Assembly (NCBI GenBank): GCA_021796315.1
Contig: JAJYOH010000407.1
Coordinates: forward strand, 1-5,742
Length of the DNA: 5,742 bases
Direction: 5' to 3'
Source: Chloroflexota bacterium
GTDB lineage: Bacteria; Chloroflexota; Anaerolineae; Anaerolineales; Villigracilaceae
The notes beneath the pieces were generated by a model. The model was given only the letters and a program-made list of their open reading frames with translations, was not told the origin of the DNA and searched no databases. Positions 4,855 through 5,742 of the stretch are shown piece by piece. Made by a program: the position numbers and the translations under genes. Position 1 is the first letter of the stretch, and the number at the start of each line of letters is the position of its first letter.

Positions 4855-4893
4855 AAACAAATCTGCCCCGTTGTTGACGGGGCAGATTTGTTT
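4855..4893. terminator. Strong bidirectional terminator between convergent genes
   Basis: A perfect 16-bp stem, AAACAAATCTGCCCCG (4855-4870) with CGGGGCAGATTTGTTT (4878-4893), closes a 7-nt loop. On the plus strand it ends in TTTGTTTATTTAT for the secreted-protein gene. On the minus strand TTTTCTATT follows and can terminate the SMC transcript, whose stop is at 4920. Confidence 0.93.
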
Positions 4894-4919
4894 ATTTATC
4901 AATTTCAGGGCCGATGATT

Positions 4920-5742
4920 TTATCCCCGGCTGTGACCCAGCATCTCATCGCTGATCTCATCCAATTTCAAACTGATGATCTGACTCGAAGAGTCGCGCCC
5001 CATCGTCACGCCGTAGATCACATCCGCGGCCTGGACGGTATTGCGGTTGTGCGTGATGACGATGAACTGCGTATCCTTGCTCAAATCCACCAGCAGGTCG
5101 CGGAAGCGGCCCACGTTGGCTTCATCGAGCATGGCATCCACTTCATCCATCACGCAGACTGGCGTCGGCGAAACTTTCAGCAGGGCAAAAACCAAAGCAA
5201 TCGCGGTCAAACTTCTTTCACCACCGGAGAGCAGAGACAAGCCCTGCTCGCGGCGTCCGGGCAGACGCGCTTCGATCTCAATGCCGGTGTCCACTAAATT
5301 GTCAGGATCGGTCAAGGCCAATCGAGCCGAGCCGCCGCCGAAAAGCCGGGTGAAGATGGCGCGGAATTGTTTATCCACAGCTTCATAAGTTCGGGCAAAT
5401 TCCTGGCGCGTCAGTTCATCCAACTCGGCAATGACCTGGCGCAAATCCGTTTCCGCCTGACGCAGATCCTGCACCTGTGTGGTCATGAAGGAATATCGCT
5501 CGGACTCTGAATCAAATTCTTTTTTGGCATCCGGATTGATCGGCCCCATGCGGCGCAAACGAGCGCGTTGCTGCGTCATTTGTTCTTCAAGCTCGGGTGC
5601 GATCAGCGTCACCACCGGCAACTGTTCGACCATGCCATCGAACGGAAGCGGCACCGGGCCGTCCACGTTCGCGGCATATTCAAACGACACCAGCCCAAAA
5701 TCATCCACGATCTTTTGACGCAAAGAATCCAAAGCTTCCTGT
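4920..5742 (-). CDS. smc: Chromosome segregation ATPase SMC, C-terminal part (cut by window edge)
   Basis: Only the last 270 or so residues are visible; the frame runs open through the window end (upstream codons read Q-E-A-L-D-S-L-R), so there is no start here. Numbering from the L of L-D-S-L-R, the segment R-M-G-P-I-N-P-D-A at 61-69 and the following E/Q/R-rich stretch to about 125 are the returning end of the long coiled coil. The C-terminal ATPase head follows, with signature motif L-S-G-G-E at 168-172, Walker B P-V-C-V-M-D-E at 191-197, a D-loop (M-L-D-E-A-N) and the switch histidine in V-I-T-H-N-R (H228). Two such heads with bound ATP close the condensin ring on DNA, acting with ScpA and ScpB in the cytoplasm. 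The visible C-terminus ends normally. The gene converges on the secreted-protein gene across a shared terminator and is unrelated to the redox block. Confidence 0.95.
   Translation of the reverse strand, partial: QEALDSLRQKIVDDFGLVSFEYAANVDGPVPLPFDGMVEQLPVVTLIAPELEEQMTQQRARLRRMGPINPDAKKEFDSESERYSFMTTQVQDLRQAETDLRQVIAELDELTRQEFARTYEAVDKQFRAIFTRLFGGGSARLALTDPDNLVDTGIEIEARLPGRREQGLSLLSGGERSLTAIALVFALLKVSPTPVCVMDEVDAMLDEANVGRFRDLLVDLSKDTQFIVITHNRNTVQAADVIYGVTMGRDSSSQIISLKLDEISDEMLGHSRG

Overview
The window looks like bacterial chromosome, most likely from Chloroflexota (Anaerolineae-like). That placement is an inference from the SMC C-terminus, the small secreted protein resembling DUF5667 proteins, and the mixed gene style; no rRNA or marker gene is present to prove it. 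Eight protein genes are visible. They are separated by clear intrinsic terminators, and no mobile element, tRNA or CRISPR array was seen.

Layout: (1) 91-555 (-) is an AhpD/carboxymuconolactone-decarboxylase-like protein. It is divergent from (2) 611-1183 (+), a class I SAM methyltransferase, which ends in a terminator at 1199-1227. (3) A minus-strand thiol-redox block follows. In transcription order it holds an OsmC-like protein (4049-3657), an ECF sigma factor (3528-2920), an overlapping zinc-finger anti-sigma factor resembling RsrA (2927-2658), a two-domain protein disulfide oxidoreductase (2531-1866) and a membrane-anchored TlpA/ResA-type thioredoxin (1837-1241). (4) 4377-4850 (+) encodes a secreted, Gln-rich small protein. 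(5) 4920-5742 (-) is the C-terminal part of the chromosome condensation ATPase SMC, cut by the window edge.

The main discovery is that the disulfide oxidoreductase appears to be a selenoprotein. An in-frame TGA at 2088-2090 sits exactly where the first cysteine of the second CPYC active site belongs (T-P-T-U-P-Y-C-P). Reading through it joins two pieces into one 221-residue protein of normal family length. A perfect 6-bp hairpin whose 6-nt loop has G in second position starts 11 nt after the TGA, as expected of a bacterial SECIS element. A conventional gene caller would split the gene or call it broken.

The second discovery is a repeated promoter signature, TGYAACTTTT followed at fixed spacing by C(A/G)(T/A)C (16 nt between TGYAAC and the -10 core). 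It occurs four times, upstream of the secreted protein, the OsmC gene, the sigma factor gene and the selenoprotein gene, each time in the correct orientation. This is the form expected of an ECF sigma promoter and suggests that the sigma factor encoded here controls this local regulon. With the Cys/His zinc-type anti-sigma factor as a plausible thiol-redox sensor, the block reads as a self-contained disulfide/peroxide stress circuit: sensor, sigma factor, peroxide-reducing OsmC protein, selenium-dependent oxidoreductase and membrane thioredoxin.
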